A stretch of DNA of 64,000 nucleotides from positions 124,001 to 188,000 of the forward strand of contig NC_015152.1 of the NCBI RefSeq assembly GCF_000190435.1, written 5' to 3'. A program made the translations under genes and the position numbers. Of the stretch, positions 42,442 through 51,439 are shown in pieces. This DNA comes from Sphaerochaeta globosa str. Buddy. Its GTDB lineage: Bacteria > Spirochaetota > Spirochaetia > Sphaerochaetales > Sphaerochaetaceae. Position 1 is the stretch's first letter. Every line of letters starts with the position of its first letter. Under the pieces are notes generated by a model. The model searched no databases and was not told where the DNA came from. It was given only the letters and a program-made list of their open reading frames with translations.

Positions 42442-44808
42442 ATGAAAAACAGAATGTTTTGGAAAATTGTACTCAATGACTTCAAGAGAAAAAAAGTAAT
42501 CACGCTCTCTGTTTTTATTTTGATGACCATGGCAGTTATATTGGGCTCCAGTGCGACCAACATCATCGCAAACCTGATCCAGTCGATAACCGATCTGAAG
42601 GAGAAGGCCAGCCCTGCCGATATTGCTCAGATGCATGCGGGAGAATATTCTCAAGCCTCTTTGGACAGATTTACCGAACAAAACCAAGAGCATATCGCAA
42701 TGCAGGAAACGATGACGCTTCTGCCCATCGAGGGATTCGATATCCAATATGGTGACAATAAAACCTTTGGGGGAACCATCCAGGATATTTTCTTTGTCGT
42801 GCAGAATAAGAAGTTCGATTTCCTGTTGGACCTGAACAATGAGAAGCTCGAGGTGGGCGAAGGGGAAGTGGCGGTTCCCATCCATTTCATGGTAGAGCAT
42901 GACCTACAAGTCGGTGATACCCTCACCGTGGCAACACAAGAGTATACGAAAGCGTTCACCATCTCCGATTACGTACGTGACTATGAGATGAATGCCGCAA
43001 TTGCTTCTTCCAAGCGATTTGTCGTCAACCCGGCCGACTATGAGGGTATGCTCGAGAAGCAAACGGGTACCTTGGAATACATCATTGAATTCAAGCTGAA
43101 AGAAAACGGCAGCGCCCAGGCTGTTCAGACTGCCTATATCGAAGCAGGGCTTCCGGCAAACGGTCCTACCGTCGGGGCGATGGTGTTCATGCTCTTCAAT
43201 GCGATGTCCGATGTGGCAATTGCCATGGTAATTGTGGTAATCGGGAGCCTGCTCATCGTTATTTCCGCGTTCTGCATCAAACTTACGTTTTTGGCAACCA
43301 TGGATGAGGACCTGAGAGAAATCGGGGTCATGAAGGCGATGGGACTCTGTAAAAGGGACATCAGGGGTGTGTACCTGACCAAATACAGAGTCATGGCACT
43401 CGCTGCGGGATTACTGGGCTATCTCCTCTCGTTTGGTGCAGTTCAGCTGTTCAGCGGCAATATGCGGCTTTTTCTCTCCTCGGACCTGACGGGAAACCTA
43501 AAATTTGTGCTTTCCCTTGTTGCCCCCCTGCTTGTCTATCTCATGATCATGCTGTACTGCAAGAAAGTACTGAAAAGAATCGATGCCATCACGGCAGTCC
43601 AGGCCTTGCGTTCCGATATACGGGAGAATGGGAAGAGCAAGAACTATAGGTTCTCGCTGATGAATAACAAGTTTTTGGGCACCAACCTCTCCATGGCGCT
43701 TCGTGATGTCGCTGTGCGTTTCAAGTTGTATCGGTTGCTGCTTGGGATTTTTATCGTAAGTACCTTCATCGTAATTCTTCCCCTGAATGTCTATAACACC
43801 ATGAATTCCCCGGATTTTTCAACCTACATGGGAATTGGGAAATCCGATATGAGAATTGATGTACGAAAAACGAAGACCATCGTACAGGATTTCCAGAGGC
43901 TGCAGGAAGAATTGGCACATGACTCGGACATCCACACATTTGCAGCCTATGTAACCTGTTACTACCAGATACAGAACACAGAAGGTGCATGGGATTATGT
44001 ATTGCTTGAGACGGGTGATTTCTCGGTCTTCCCCTTACAGTACTTGCAAGGCAGGGCGCCGATGAGGGAGGGAGAAATTGCACTTTCCTATGCCAATGCC
44101 TCAGCAGATGGATTACATAAGAACATAGGTGATGAGGTGGTAATAAAGGTTGGCGGAGTCGATACAAGACTGAAGGTGTGCGGTATCTATCAGGACATTA
44201 CCAATGGCGGAAAAACCGCAAAAGCACACAGCAGTCTTGGTTTGAACGAAGACTCCATTCTGTGGTACATCGTGAACATCGATGTCGTTCCAGGCGTCGA
44301 GATACGCGAAAAAATGGATTACTATCAGAAATCGTATGCAACTGCTCAGGTTAATGACATCAGAGAGTATACAAGACAGACTCTTGGAAACCTCATCGAT
44401 CAGATGGGAAAAGTAGTTCTATTCGGTGGTTTGGTTGCAATCCTCATTGTCGTGTTGATTACTGCACTTTTTCTGAAAATGCTGCTGTCAAAGGATATGT
44501 CCCAAATCGCAATCATGAGAAGCATTGGACTGAATACCAAAACCATCAGGGGCCACTATATGACGGGAACGATAACGATTCTGGTCCTTGGAATCATCGT
44601 AGGAGTGATTGCTTCCCATTACCTCGGCGGCCTGATTGTGAGTATGGCAATGTCCTCAATGGGGGTTGCAAGCATGCAACTCATCGAGGTCCCTTGGCAG
44701 ACCTGGTTGGTGTGCCCGCTTATACTGCTAGTGGTGGTGGGCCTGACCGTATCGGTTTGCTGCAGGGTTACGGTAGAAGACGATATTTCTGTGGTACTAA
44801 GAAGTTAG
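42442..44808 (+). CDS. FtsX-like ABC transporter permease
   Basis: 788 residues. An N-terminal membrane helix (about 15-35), a large extracytoplasmic domain, a first FtsX domain with three helices (about 260-390), a further helix near 430-450, a second extracytoplasmic domain, and a second FtsX domain (about 655-775). This doubled layout matches peptide-, bacteriocin- or lipid-related exporters and sensors of the MacB/LolC superfamily. Start ATG 42442 (AGGAAGG upstream). The ATPase gene follows after 38 bases. Confidence 0.9.
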   Translation: MKNRMFWKIVLNDFKRKKVITLSVFILMTMAVILGSSATNIIANLIQSITDLKEKASPADIAQMHAGEYSQASLDRFTEQNQEHIAMQETMTLLPIEGFDIQYGDNKTFGGTIQDIFFVVQNKKFDFLLDLNNEKLEVGEGEVAVPIHFMVEHDLQVGDTLTVATQEYTKAFTISDYVRDYEMNAAIASSKRFVVNPADYEGMLEKQTGTLEYIIEFKLKENGSAQAVQTAYIEAGLPANGPTVGAMVFMLFNAMSDVAIAMVIVVIGSLLIVISAFCIKLTFLATMDEDLREIGVMKAMGLCKRDIRGVYLTKYRVMALAAGLLGYLLSFGAVQLFSGNMRLFLSSDLTGNLKFVLSLVAPLLVYLMIMLYCKKVLKRIDAITAVQALRSDIRENGKSKNYRFSLMNNKFLGTNLSMALRDVAVRFKLYRLLLGIFIVSTFIVILPLNVYNTMNSPDFSTYMGIGKSDMRIDVRKTKTIVQDFQRLQEELAHDSDIHTFAAYVTCYYQIQNTEGAWDYVLLETGDFSVFPLQYLQGRAPMREGEIALSYANASADGLHKNIGDEVVIKVGGVDTRLKVCGIYQDITNGGKTAKAHSSLGLNEDSILWYIVNIDVVPGVEIREKMDYYQKSYATAQVNDIREYTRQTLGNLIDQMGKVVLFGGLVAILIVVLITALFLKMLLSKDMSQIAIMRSIGLNTKTIRGHYMTGTITILVLGIIVGVIASHYLGGLIVSMAMSSMGVASMQLIEVPWQTWLVCPLILLVVVGLTVSVCCRVTVEDDISVVLRS

Positions 44809-44846
44809 CGTACATTGGATGAAGGTACTAATCGGAGGAAGAACTG

Positions 44847-45614
44847 GTGAATGCAATAGTTGAAGCAAAAGGCCTGAATAAGAAAGTAACTTTGGGCAAT
44901 AATAATGAACTTCATATTCTCAAGCACATCGATTTGGTGATTGAAGCGGGTGAATTCGTATCGGTCATGGGTCCCTCGGGAAGTGGAAAGTCTACGCTCT
45001 TGTACACGCTCAGCGGGATGGACAGGCTTACCAGCGGGAGCGTCACCGTGCAAGGGCGTGAACTTGGCGGCCTGAAGGAAGAAGAGCTGGCAAAAATTCG
45101 TCTCACCACCATGGGGTTCATTTTTCAGGATATCAATCTTTTGAAGAACCTCTCGGTGATCGATAATGTTATGTTTCCGGCTCTCGTAAAAAAGGGAGCG
45201 GATAAGGATGCGGTCCATCAGAAAGCAAAGAAACTGTTGGAAATGACTGGAATCGATACACTTGAGAATAATACCATCACACAGGCTTCCGGGGGACAGC
45301 TGCAGCGAGCCGGTATCTGTAGAGCCTTGATCAACGATCCCGCCATCATATTCGGGGATGAACCGACTGGGGCATTGGATTCAAAATCGGCAGCCGAGAT
45401 TATGGAAATTCTTGCGAATATCAATCAAACAGGCACCACCGCGATGCTGGTTACCCACGATGCAAAGGTAGCAGCAAAAACCGAGCGAATACTCTATATG
45501 CTCGATGGAAGAATAGTTGCACAAAAGAACATGGGTAAATTCGACGCTAAGCAGGCTCAGCTCAAGGAACGAGAGGAGAATGTGATGAAGTGGCTGATGG
45601 AGAACGGAATCTAA
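44847..45614 (+). CDS. ABC transporter ATP-binding protein, MacB/LolD type
   Basis: 255 residues. Walker A GPSGSGKST, Q-loop FIFQDINLL, signature ASGGQLQRAGICRAL (ASGGQ instead of LSGGQ), Walker B IIFGDEPTGALD, and H-switch VTHD. The C-terminal extension (about 225-255) is charged. Pairs with the FtsX permease just upstream. Start is GTG with CGGAGG 8 bases before it. The next gene starts 1 base after its stop. Confidence 0.93.
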   Translation: MNAIVEAKGLNKKVTLGNNNELHILKHIDLVIEAGEFVSVMGPSGSGKSTLLYTLSGMDRLTSGSVTVQGRELGGLKEEELAKIRLTTMGFIFQDINLLKNLSVIDNVMFPALVKKGADKDAVHQKAKKLLEMTGIDTLENNTITQASGGQLQRAGICRALINDPAIIFGDEPTGALDSKSAAEIMEILANINQTGTTAMLVTHDAKVAAKTERILYMLDGRIVAQKNMGKFDAKQAQLKEREENVMKWLMENGI

Positions 45615-45615
45615 T

Positions 45616-46095
45616 ATGCATAGAGTCGTAGTGAGAGAGTGCGGTGAAATTGGTGTTCCTTGTGAGTATGAGCTTGATTTGAGGAAAACCGATATAAAGG
45701 ATTGTCTCGGATGTTGGTCATGCTGGCTTAAGACTCCGGGGCGATGCGTACATTCTGATTTGAATGAGTTCTACAAGGCGTATTTATCTGCTCAAAAGGT
45801 AGTCATTTTTTCGAAAGTTTCCCATGGGTTTGTAAGCGGCAACCTGAAAACGCTGTTCGACCGCATGATCGGTCTCTACCTTCCGTATTTGACCTTCAAG
45901 AGTGGGGAGTCGATGCATGTTCGCCGATATGAAAAATACCCTGAGGTTGAGCTTTACTATGAGGGGGAATTCTCTTCCCCCGAGGATGAGAAAATCTATG
46001 TGGATTATATCCATAGGGTTTTTTATCATTTCTACAGCACCTGCAACATCGTGAAACCCATAGCCCAATTTCCCACAGAAGAGATACAGCGATGA
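45616..46095 (+). CDS. Flavodoxin-like protein lacking its FMN phosphate loop
   Basis: 159 residues of the NAD(P)H-dependent FMN reductase/iron-sulfur flavoprotein type. The cysteine segment DCLGCWSCWLKTPGRC, SHGFVSGNLKTLFDRM and LPYL are clear. The family normally begins with a strand ending in NGSP(R/K) that holds FMN phosphate; here the protein begins directly with HRVVVRECG, equal to the helix after that loop, and only one base separates it from the previous gene. FMN binding is therefore doubtful. The next gene, overlapping by 4 bases, has the loop intact. Confidence 0.8.
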   Translation: MHRVVVRECGEIGVPCEYELDLRKTDIKDCLGCWSCWLKTPGRCVHSDLNEFYKAYLSAQKVVIFSKVSHGFVSGNLKTLFDRMIGLYLPYLTFKSGESMHVRRYEKYPEVELYYEGEFSSPEDEKIYVDYIHRVFYHFYSTCNIVKPIAQFPTEEIQR

Positions 46096-46736
46096 GCACA
46101 ATTATCATTAATGGCTCGCCGAAAGCCAAACACGGAAATACCGAAGTTATTATCAATCAGTTTATGAAAGACATGAAGGTCCCTTGCGAAGTGTGCTATG
46201 CAGCAAACAAAGACTATCGCAAACTTGCCGGCTACCTGCATCAGTCTGACACCGTACTCTTTGTGATGCCCTTATACATCCATGCGATGCCCGGCATTGT
46301 GATGAAGTTGATTGAGTGCATGGAAAGCGCACCGGTGCCTGGAAAGGCTATGGGATTCATTGTGCAATCGGGCTTTATGGAATCAGCACAATCAGCGTAT
46401 CTTGAACGCTATCTATCCACAATTGCCCGTGATCTGAAGTATACGTACCTGGGAACAGTGATCAGAGGTGGGTCTGCCGGGATCTCCATGATGCCGGAAT
46501 CGATGAACAAGAAACTCTTTATCCAGTTGAACCAGCTGGGATCGTATTTTGAGAGCAATGGTTCGTTTGATCAGAAAATTGCCAAGGAATTGGGGAAAAT
46601 ACAAGCTCTTTCAAAAGGCAAGTGCTTCCTCTTTGAGGCCTTGGGGAAACTAGGCCTCTCGGATGGCATATTCTGGAACGGTATGCTCAAGAATAATAAG
46701 GCCTTCGATAAGAGATTTGATAAGCCCTTCGCATAG
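46092..46736 (+). CDS. NAD(P)H-dependent flavin oxidoreductase family protein
   Basis: 214 residues. It begins STIIINGSPKAKHGNTE, the FMN phosphate loop of the flavodoxin fold, then SDTVLFVMPLYIHAMPGIV and GFIVQSG. It lacks the Cys-rich segment seen in the preceding gene, so the two may form a heterodimer sharing features (inference). The C-terminal half is helical. It ends the TetR-ABC-flavoprotein module and faces the convergent XRE gene, 8 bases away. Confidence 0.85.
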   Translation: MSTIIINGSPKAKHGNTEVIINQFMKDMKVPCEVCYAANKDYRKLAGYLHQSDTVLFVMPLYIHAMPGIVMKLIECMESAPVPGKAMGFIVQSGFMESAQSAYLERYLSTIARDLKYTYLGTVIRGGSAGISMMPESMNKKLFIQLNQLGSYFESNGSFDQKIAKELGKIQALSKGKCFLFEALGKLGLSDGIFWNGMLKNNKAFDKRFDKPFA

Positions 46737-46744
46737 AGTAGTGG

Positions 46745-47272
46745 TTAGACTGTCCCTTGGTAATTGCTGCGATGCAGGAGCCTCATCTTGAAAGTACGGA
46801 TTTTCGCTGCATTTCGGCTTGTCATAATCACGCCGAGGATGGTTGTACTGCATGCAATTCCCAAGGATAATCCCTGCACAAAATCAAACAGGTTTGATTC
46901 TTTTCCGTCATTGACAATGAGCATTGCGAAATAGAGGATGAATGCCGCCAAGCCCGCAATGAAGATCCAATGCATTCGTCGATTCGCCTTTTGCTTCTCC
47001 GTAGTACTGAAATCGGCCACCTTCAGTACGGTTTCCTCAAGTTCTGGATTCATTCTCTCCTCCCTCCTTTCTCCTTCCAACAACTCACGAAGGTCCACTT
47101 CATAAAAATCTGCCATCTGCATCAGTACATCCAGATCAGGCATAGTACTGCCGGTCTCCCAGCGTGAAACCGTCCTGTTGGATACATTGAGCCGAACTGA
47201 TACCTGCTCCTGGGTCAATTTCTTTTCTTTCCTCAATTCCTTGAAGAATGCACCGGTCTTTTTCTGATTCAT
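46745..47272 (-). CDS. XRE-family membrane-bound regulator
   Basis: 175 residues. N-terminal HTH_3 (about 8-62): LRKEKKLTQEQVSVRLNVSN, RTVSRWETGSTMPDLDVL. Then a charged linker and two membrane helices (about 100-120 and 128-148), so the repressor is tethered to the inner membrane. ATG 47272 follows AAAGGAGG. Convergent to the ABC/flavodoxin module; regulators of this design are often linked to peptide-responsive ABC exporters, which fits the neighbour (inference). Confidence 0.88.
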   Translation of the reverse strand: MNQKKTGAFFKELRKEKKLTQEQVSVRLNVSNRTVSRWETGSTMPDLDVLMQMADFYEVDLRELLEGERREERMNPELEETVLKVADFSTTEKQKANRRMHWIFIAGLAAFILYFAMLIVNDGKESNLFDFVQGLSLGIACSTTILGVIMTSRNAAKIRTFKMRLLHRSNYQGTV

Positions 47273-47500
47273 GCGGCCTCCTTTCGATGTCAGCGTACCG
47301 CTTTGCTTTACTCCCGTACACGACACAAAGCGAGAAAACGTTGTTTTTCCTAAACAGGACATACCATGTCAGGGTTTTGTACTACACAATCCATTGCAAG
47401 CAAGGATACGACTTTTCCTTTTACTGCAACAGGCTTGCGCAATTGATACAGGCTCTGGCATCATAATCAAACCAAGGTGTTCTTGTCCAAGGAGTAAGCG

Positions 47501-48241
47501 GTGCATACGCAGAAGAGGTTGAAGACGGTACATAAGGTTCTCTTGGGGATTGTCCTATCGATGCTCCTCCTTTTTGGTTCTGCATACCTCTATGTTTCAG
47601 ACTACTATCGTGCAGATGGGGCAACTGAGAATCGGACCCTGCATGCCGATCTCCACATTACAGATACGAAGGATGCACTCATCGTTGGAGCTGACCATGC
47701 TACAACTGCCCTGATTTTCTACCCAGGGGGAAAGGTTGACCATCGGGCGTACGAGCCGTTGATGCTTCTGATCGCCCAACAAGGCATGTTGTGCATCGTG
47801 CCCAAGATGCCGTTCAACCTGGCGGTATTTGATGTCGATGTTGCCGACCGATTCATTCCCCTGTACCCTGAAATTGAGAGCTGGTATGTGGGAGGGCATT
47901 CACTTGGGGGGAGCATGGCGGCAAGCTATGCTGCAAAGAAAAGTGATGGCCTTGAAGGTGTAATCCTGCTTGCCTCCTATTCCACCGCCGACCTTTTTTA
48001 TGCTGGCTTGCGGGTTTTGAGTATCTATGGCAGCAAGGATTCTGTCTTGAGCAAGGAATCATATCAGAAGTATGGAGGCAATCTTCCAAGCAATGTTACA
48101 TCCTTGGTGCTCCAAGGGGCAAATCATGCAGGATTCGGTGCCTATGGTCCCCAAAAAGGGGATGGAATCGCCGATATATCCGCCCAAGAACAGCAGGCAG
48201 CTGCAGCTCAGGCTATTGCAGAATTCTGCCTGGTGCACTAG
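47501..48241 (+). CDS. Alpha/beta hydrolase with N-terminal membrane anchor
   Basis: 246 residues. Membrane helix at about 13-33 (LLGIVLSMLLLFGSAYLYV), then a hydrolase fold with nucleophile elbow GGHSLGGSM (Ser about 127), acid region in YGSKDSVL and His in QGANHAGFG. Resembles the Abhydrolase_5 family. Probably works outside the membrane; substrate unknown. GTG start with AAGGAG 7 bases upstream. Confidence 0.87.
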   Translation: MHTQKRLKTVHKVLLGIVLSMLLLFGSAYLYVSDYYRADGATENRTLHADLHITDTKDALIVGADHATTALIFYPGGKVDHRAYEPLMLLIAQQGMLCIVPKMPFNLAVFDVDVADRFIPLYPEIESWYVGGHSLGGSMAASYAAKKSDGLEGVILLASYSTADLFYAGLRVLSIYGSKDSVLSKESYQKYGGNLPSNVTSLVLQGANHAGFGAYGPQKGDGIADISAQEQQAAAAQAIAEFCLVH

Positions 48242-48261
48242 GACATGAAGGAGATCATACG

Positions 48262-49122
48262 ATGAAGAATATCATCATTACCAATTTTACCGACCCAGTG
48301 TGTATATGGTGCTGGGGAACCGAACCGGTATTCAGGGCATTGGAAACCCATTATCCTGACCAGATTGAATTTCGCTATGTAATGGGCGGCTTGGTCGATG
48401 ACATCGACAACTTTGCCGACCCGGGCAATGGTATCGATGCAGGCTCTGATGGGGCAAACGCCCAAATTGTTTCCCATTGGCTGGAAGCAGCACAGCAACA
48501 TGGAATGCCGGTCAAGCCCGAGGGTTTTCACTTGTTCTCAAAGGAATTTCCCTCCACCTATCCCCAGAATATCGCGTATAAGGCTGCCCAAATGGTAGAT
48601 CCGCTCAAAGCGGATGCCCTACTCAGAAGAATTCGGGAAGCAACCCTGACTGAAGCCAAAGTTACAAGCGATCCGGATGTTCTAATTGAGCTTGCTTCTG
48701 ATGTTGGTCTTGATAGTGCGGTGTTCATGAGTGCACTAAAGAGCAGTGAGGCCCAACAAGCATTCCAAGAGGACCTTAGACAAACACAGAAAGCAGGAGT
48801 TGATGTGTTTCCAAGTTTCTTGATACGCAATGCAGAGGGGGGGGACGTGCTTCTTCGGGGGTATATGGGCTTTGCTGACTTTCAACAAGCCATCAGCTCT
48901 CTGACCGATGGCTCAATGATTCCCACTGAAGTAGCTCCCTCGGCAACACTGCTGTATACGTTGTTGGACAAGCATCCAAGGCTTGCATTCGAGGAGGTGT
49001 ACAGGGCTTTTGACTTCACCTCCCGAGAGCAAACGCATCGGTGGCTTAAGGACTTGATCGATACACGATTGCTGGAAAAGGAAGCGGTTGGGCCCAGCTA
49101 TTTTATAAGAAAGGGAATGTGA
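48262..49122 (+). CDS. DsbA-family (FrnE-like) thioredoxin-fold protein
   Basis: 286 residues, cytoplasmic (no signal). The active-site motif is CIWCWG (C-x2-C) near residue 15, as in FrnE-like proteins; the cis-Pro is in VFPSFLI. A C-terminal winged-helix-like extension (about 225-286) follows. Family members act as disulphide oxidoreductases or glutathione-related isomerases; the precise substrate is unknown. It follows the hydrolase gene by 20 bases and may share its transcript. A terminator follows. Confidence 0.87.
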   Translation: MKNIIITNFTDPVCIWCWGTEPVFRALETHYPDQIEFRYVMGGLVDDIDNFADPGNGIDAGSDGANAQIVSHWLEAAQQHGMPVKPEGFHLFSKEFPSTYPQNIAYKAAQMVDPLKADALLRRIREATLTEAKVTSDPDVLIELASDVGLDSAVFMSALKSSEAQQAFQEDLRQTQKAGVDVFPSFLIRNAEGGDVLLRGYMGFADFQQAISSLTDGSMIPTEVAPSATLLYTLLDKHPRLAFEEVYRAFDFTSREQTHRWLKDLIDTRLLEKEAVGPSYFIRKGM

Positions 49123-49158
49123 GTCTGTTTGAGAATCTCCTGTAGTGCATGCAGAATG

Positions 49159-49205
49159 AGAGGGAATTTCTGTTCCAAGGAGCAATGAATTCCTCTGTTT
49201 TTTTG
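49159..49205 (+). terminator. Terminator after the DsbA-like gene
   Basis: AGAGGgAATT pairs with AATTCCTCT (one bulged G), followed by GTTTTTTTTG. Its loop contains TTCCAAGGAGCAATG, similar to the loop of the terminator at 50616-50660. Confidence 0.75.
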
Positions 49206-49239
49206 TAATTTTTACAAGTCTGGTATTCCTGCATACAAT
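49203..49239 (+). promoter_or_regulatory. Promoter and palindrome of the second AAA/DUF4143 gene
   Basis: TTTACA (49211-49216), 17-base spacer, TACAAT (49234-49239), a good sigma-70-type match. The -35 lies in the perfect inverted repeat TTGTAA-ttt-TTACAA (49203-49217), which may be an operator. Confidence 0.7.
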
Positions 49240-49265
49240 GAGGTATACTTATGAAAGGAAAAAAG

Positions 49266-49288
49266 TGCATCAAGATGCATAAATTTCC
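49266..49288. repeat. Leader palindrome and left direct repeat of the second AAA/DUF4143 gene
   Basis: TGCATCAAGATGCA (49266-49279) is a perfect palindrome in the transcribed leader. It overlaps CAAGATGCATAAATTTCC (49271-49288), which recurs with one mismatch at 50633-50650 after the gene. Confidence 0.75.
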
Positions 49289-49302
49289 TGAGAGAGGATG
49301 CC

Positions 49303-50604
49303 ATGGTCATTGAACGTACTCGATATCTGAATATGTTGATTAATAAGAGGAAGAACGGTCGGGTCAAGATTGTTACTGGGATACGAAGATGTGGCAAATC
49401 CTTCTTGTTGTTTGAACTGTATCACAAGTATCTACTCTCAGAAGGTGTCTCTGAGCAGGAGATAATCGAATTACAACTTGATGACATTACCAATGCCAAA
49501 TATCAGAATCCCTTTGAGCTTGATGCGTATATTCGTGAACTGATTTCCGATGTGAACCGTTTTTACTATGTATTTATTGATGAGATCCAGAGAGTGTATA
49601 CGGTACAAAATCCCTATGTGGATGTACCTGATGCCAAAATCGGCTTTGTCGATGTTGTTCTAGGTTTGCTGAAACTCAAGCATGTCGACCTTTATATAAG
49701 CGGAAGTAATTCCAAGATGCTCTCATCGGACATCCATACTGATTTTAAGGATCGAGGAACGGAAATCAAGGTCAATCCGCTTACCTATCAGGAATTTCAT
49801 ACTGCTTTTCAAGGGGATGAACGCTATGCGTGGGATGAATACGTTACCTACGGAGGTATGCCGTATGCAGTTCTGCTGGAAGACCATGAAGAGAAGAGTC
49901 ATTATCTGAAGGACCTTTTCGAAAAGACCTATCTCTCAGATGTAAAAGAGCGATATAAGATTGGGAATGATATATCAGTATTGGATGCTTTACTCGATTA
50001 TTCTGCCTCTGCTGTAGGGTCTCTGACCAATGCATACAAGCTCTCCAATACATTTAGGTCTGTTACACAAACAAGCATTAAACCTGAAACCATTTCCCGT
50101 TATTTGGAATATTTTCAGGATGCTTATATCCTTAGAAAGGCTCTCAGGTACGATGTCAAAGGACGAAAGTATATTGGAACGCCGTATAAGTACTATTTTA
50201 CTGACGTGGGGCTCAGAAATGCGAGATTGAACTTTCGTCAGTCTGAGGAGAATCATATCATGGAGAATATTATCTATAATGAATTGATTGTCCGAGGATA
50301 TGATGTTGATGTAGGGGTTGTGGAAACCAGTATAACAACTGATGAGGGTAAGAAAATACGTACCCAACACGAAATTGACTTTGTTGCAAGCAAAGGAAGC
50401 CAACGGTATTATCTGCAGTCAGCATTTTCTCTTGCAACCGAAGAAAAACGTCAGCAGGAAATCCTGTCACTCATTCGAGTACCTGATTCATTCCGGAAGA
50501 TTGTAATCATAAAGGATCGCATTGTTCCCAAACATGATGATCAGGGTATTCTTTACCTCGGGATAGAACAATTTCTCCTAGAAGAAGCTTCTATGGACTT
50601 GTAG
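49303..50604 (+). CDS. AAA-family ATPase with DUF4143 domain (copy 2)
   Basis: 433 residues, clear paralogue of the gene at 31624. Walker A TGIRRCGKS, Walker B YVFIDEIQ, ISGSNSKML, then DUF4143 with KYYFTDVGLRNARLNF and HEIDFVASKGS. The conserved D-x-(13+)-E-I-D-F tract suggests a PD-(D/E)XK-like fold in the C-terminal part. ATG follows GAGAGAGG. It stands alone between its own promoter and terminator and is flanked by 18-base direct repeats, so it behaves as a self-contained cassette. Function not established for the family. Confidence 0.9.
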   Translation: MVIERTRYLNMLINKRKNGRVKIVTGIRRCGKSFLLFELYHKYLLSEGVSEQEIIELQLDDITNAKYQNPFELDAYIRELISDVNRFYYVFIDEIQRVYTVQNPYVDVPDAKIGFVDVVLGLLKLKHVDLYISGSNSKMLSSDIHTDFKDRGTEIKVNPLTYQEFHTAFQGDERYAWDEYVTYGGMPYAVLLEDHEEKSHYLKDLFEKTYLSDVKERYKIGNDISVLDALLDYSASAVGSLTNAYKLSNTFRSVTQTSIKPETISRYLEYFQDAYILRKALRYDVKGRKYIGTPYKYYFTDVGLRNARLNFRQSEENHIMENIIYNELIVRGYDVDVGVVETSITTDEGKKIRTQHEIDFVASKGSQRYYLQSAFSLATEEKRQQEILSLIRVPDSFRKIVIIKDRIVPKHDDQGILYLGIEQFLLEEASMDL

Positions 50605-50615
50605 ATCGATGGTTA

Positions 50616-50660
50616 AGGGGAAATTGTTGTTCCAAGATGCAAAAATTTCCCCTATTATAT
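50616..50660 (+). terminator. Terminator after the second AAA/DUF4143 gene
   Basis: AGGGGAAATT (50616-50625) pairs perfectly with AATTTCCCCT (50644-50653), followed by ATTATATAG, so the T-run is weak. The right direct repeat forms part of the loop and 3' arm. Confidence 0.65.
50633..50650. repeat. Right direct repeat of the second AAA/DUF4143 gene
   Basis: CAAGATGCAAAAATTTCC, 17 of 18 bases identical to 49271-49288 in the same orientation. Confidence 0.75.
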
Positions 50661-50724
50661 AGATCACTCTGGCCTAGCAGTATAAAGTAGTGTACTATTT
50701 CCAACGAGAGAAAGGAAAAGAGTA

Positions 50725-51003
50725 ATGTACAGCTTTACAGCAAGTATCCAGAAAGTACCCGACCAGGATGGGGCCTATGTAGTGGTTCCTTTCGATATAC
50801 AGCAGGTGTTCGGCAAGAAAAGGGTGAAGGTGCATGCCACCTTCGACGGGTATCCCTATGACGGAAGCGTTGTAAACATGGGACTTACCAATGCCGATGG
50901 GAGTATTTGTTACATTATTGGTATGAGAAAGGACATTCGTAAAAGCATTGGTAAAGGTCCGGGTGATAGCATAGCAGTGACCTTGACTGAACGGGAGGCT
51001 TAG
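50725..51003 (+). CDS. DUF1905 protein
   Basis: 92 residues, whole-length match to the DUF1905 pattern: [38 protein letters not shown] and [18 protein letters not shown] (each shown in part). A small beta-barrel domain of unknown function, often next to or fused with YdeI/OmpD-associated or DUF1801 proteins, as here. The next gene starts 1 base after its stop. Confidence 0.88.
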   Translation: MYSFTASIQKVPDQDGAYVVVPFDIQQVFGKKRVKVHATFDGYPYDGSVVNMGLTNADGSICYIIGMRKDIRKSIGKGPGDSIAVTLTEREA

Positions 51004-51004
51004 T

Positions 51005-51439
51005 ATGTGGACATGTGAAACGTGTGGTCGCAGTTTCCAAAAAACCAACCAAAGTCACAGCTGTGGAAAACCTGAGCCCAGCATTGAGGCCTATATTGCG
51101 GCACAGCCTGAAGAGATCAGGGGCTTGCTCAGCACAATGCATCAAACTATTAGCGCGGTACTCCCCGATGCCGAACAACGCATGTCCTGGGGCATGCCTA
51201 CCTATTGGAAGGGTAGCAACCTGGTGCACTTTGCTGCTCATGCCAACCATGTAGGGCTGCATATCGGTTCAGATGTACTTGCTCGCTTTCAGGATCGACT
51301 ACGTTCATTCAAGACCAGCAAGGGAGCGGTGCAATTCCCCTACAATAAACCTATTCCTTTTGATTTGATTGCAGAGATAGCGAGGTGGAGTTATGAGCAA
51401 AGACCTGTTGAACTTTCAAGCGCTGATAGACGAAACTGA
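51005..51439 (+). CDS. DUF1801 (YdhG-like) protein with N-terminal zinc-finger-like motif
   Basis: 144 residues. An N-terminal C-x2-C...H-x-C segment (WTCETCGRSFQKTNQSHSCG in part: CETCGRSFQ and HSCG) looks like a small metal-binding knuckle. The rest is the DUF1801/YdhG fold: EAYIAAQPEEIR, MSWGMPTYW, FAAHANHVGLHIG, AVQFPYNKPIP. Relatives include Fra/YdhG iron chaperone-like proteins, but function is unproved. The methyltransferase gene starts 47 bases before its stop. Confidence 0.87.
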   Translation: MWTCETCGRSFQKTNQSHSCGKPEPSIEAYIAAQPEEIRGLLSTMHQTISAVLPDAEQRMSWGMPTYWKGSNLVHFAAHANHVGLHIGSDVLARFQDRLRSFKTSKGAVQFPYNKPIPFDLIAEIARWSYEQRPVELSSADRRN

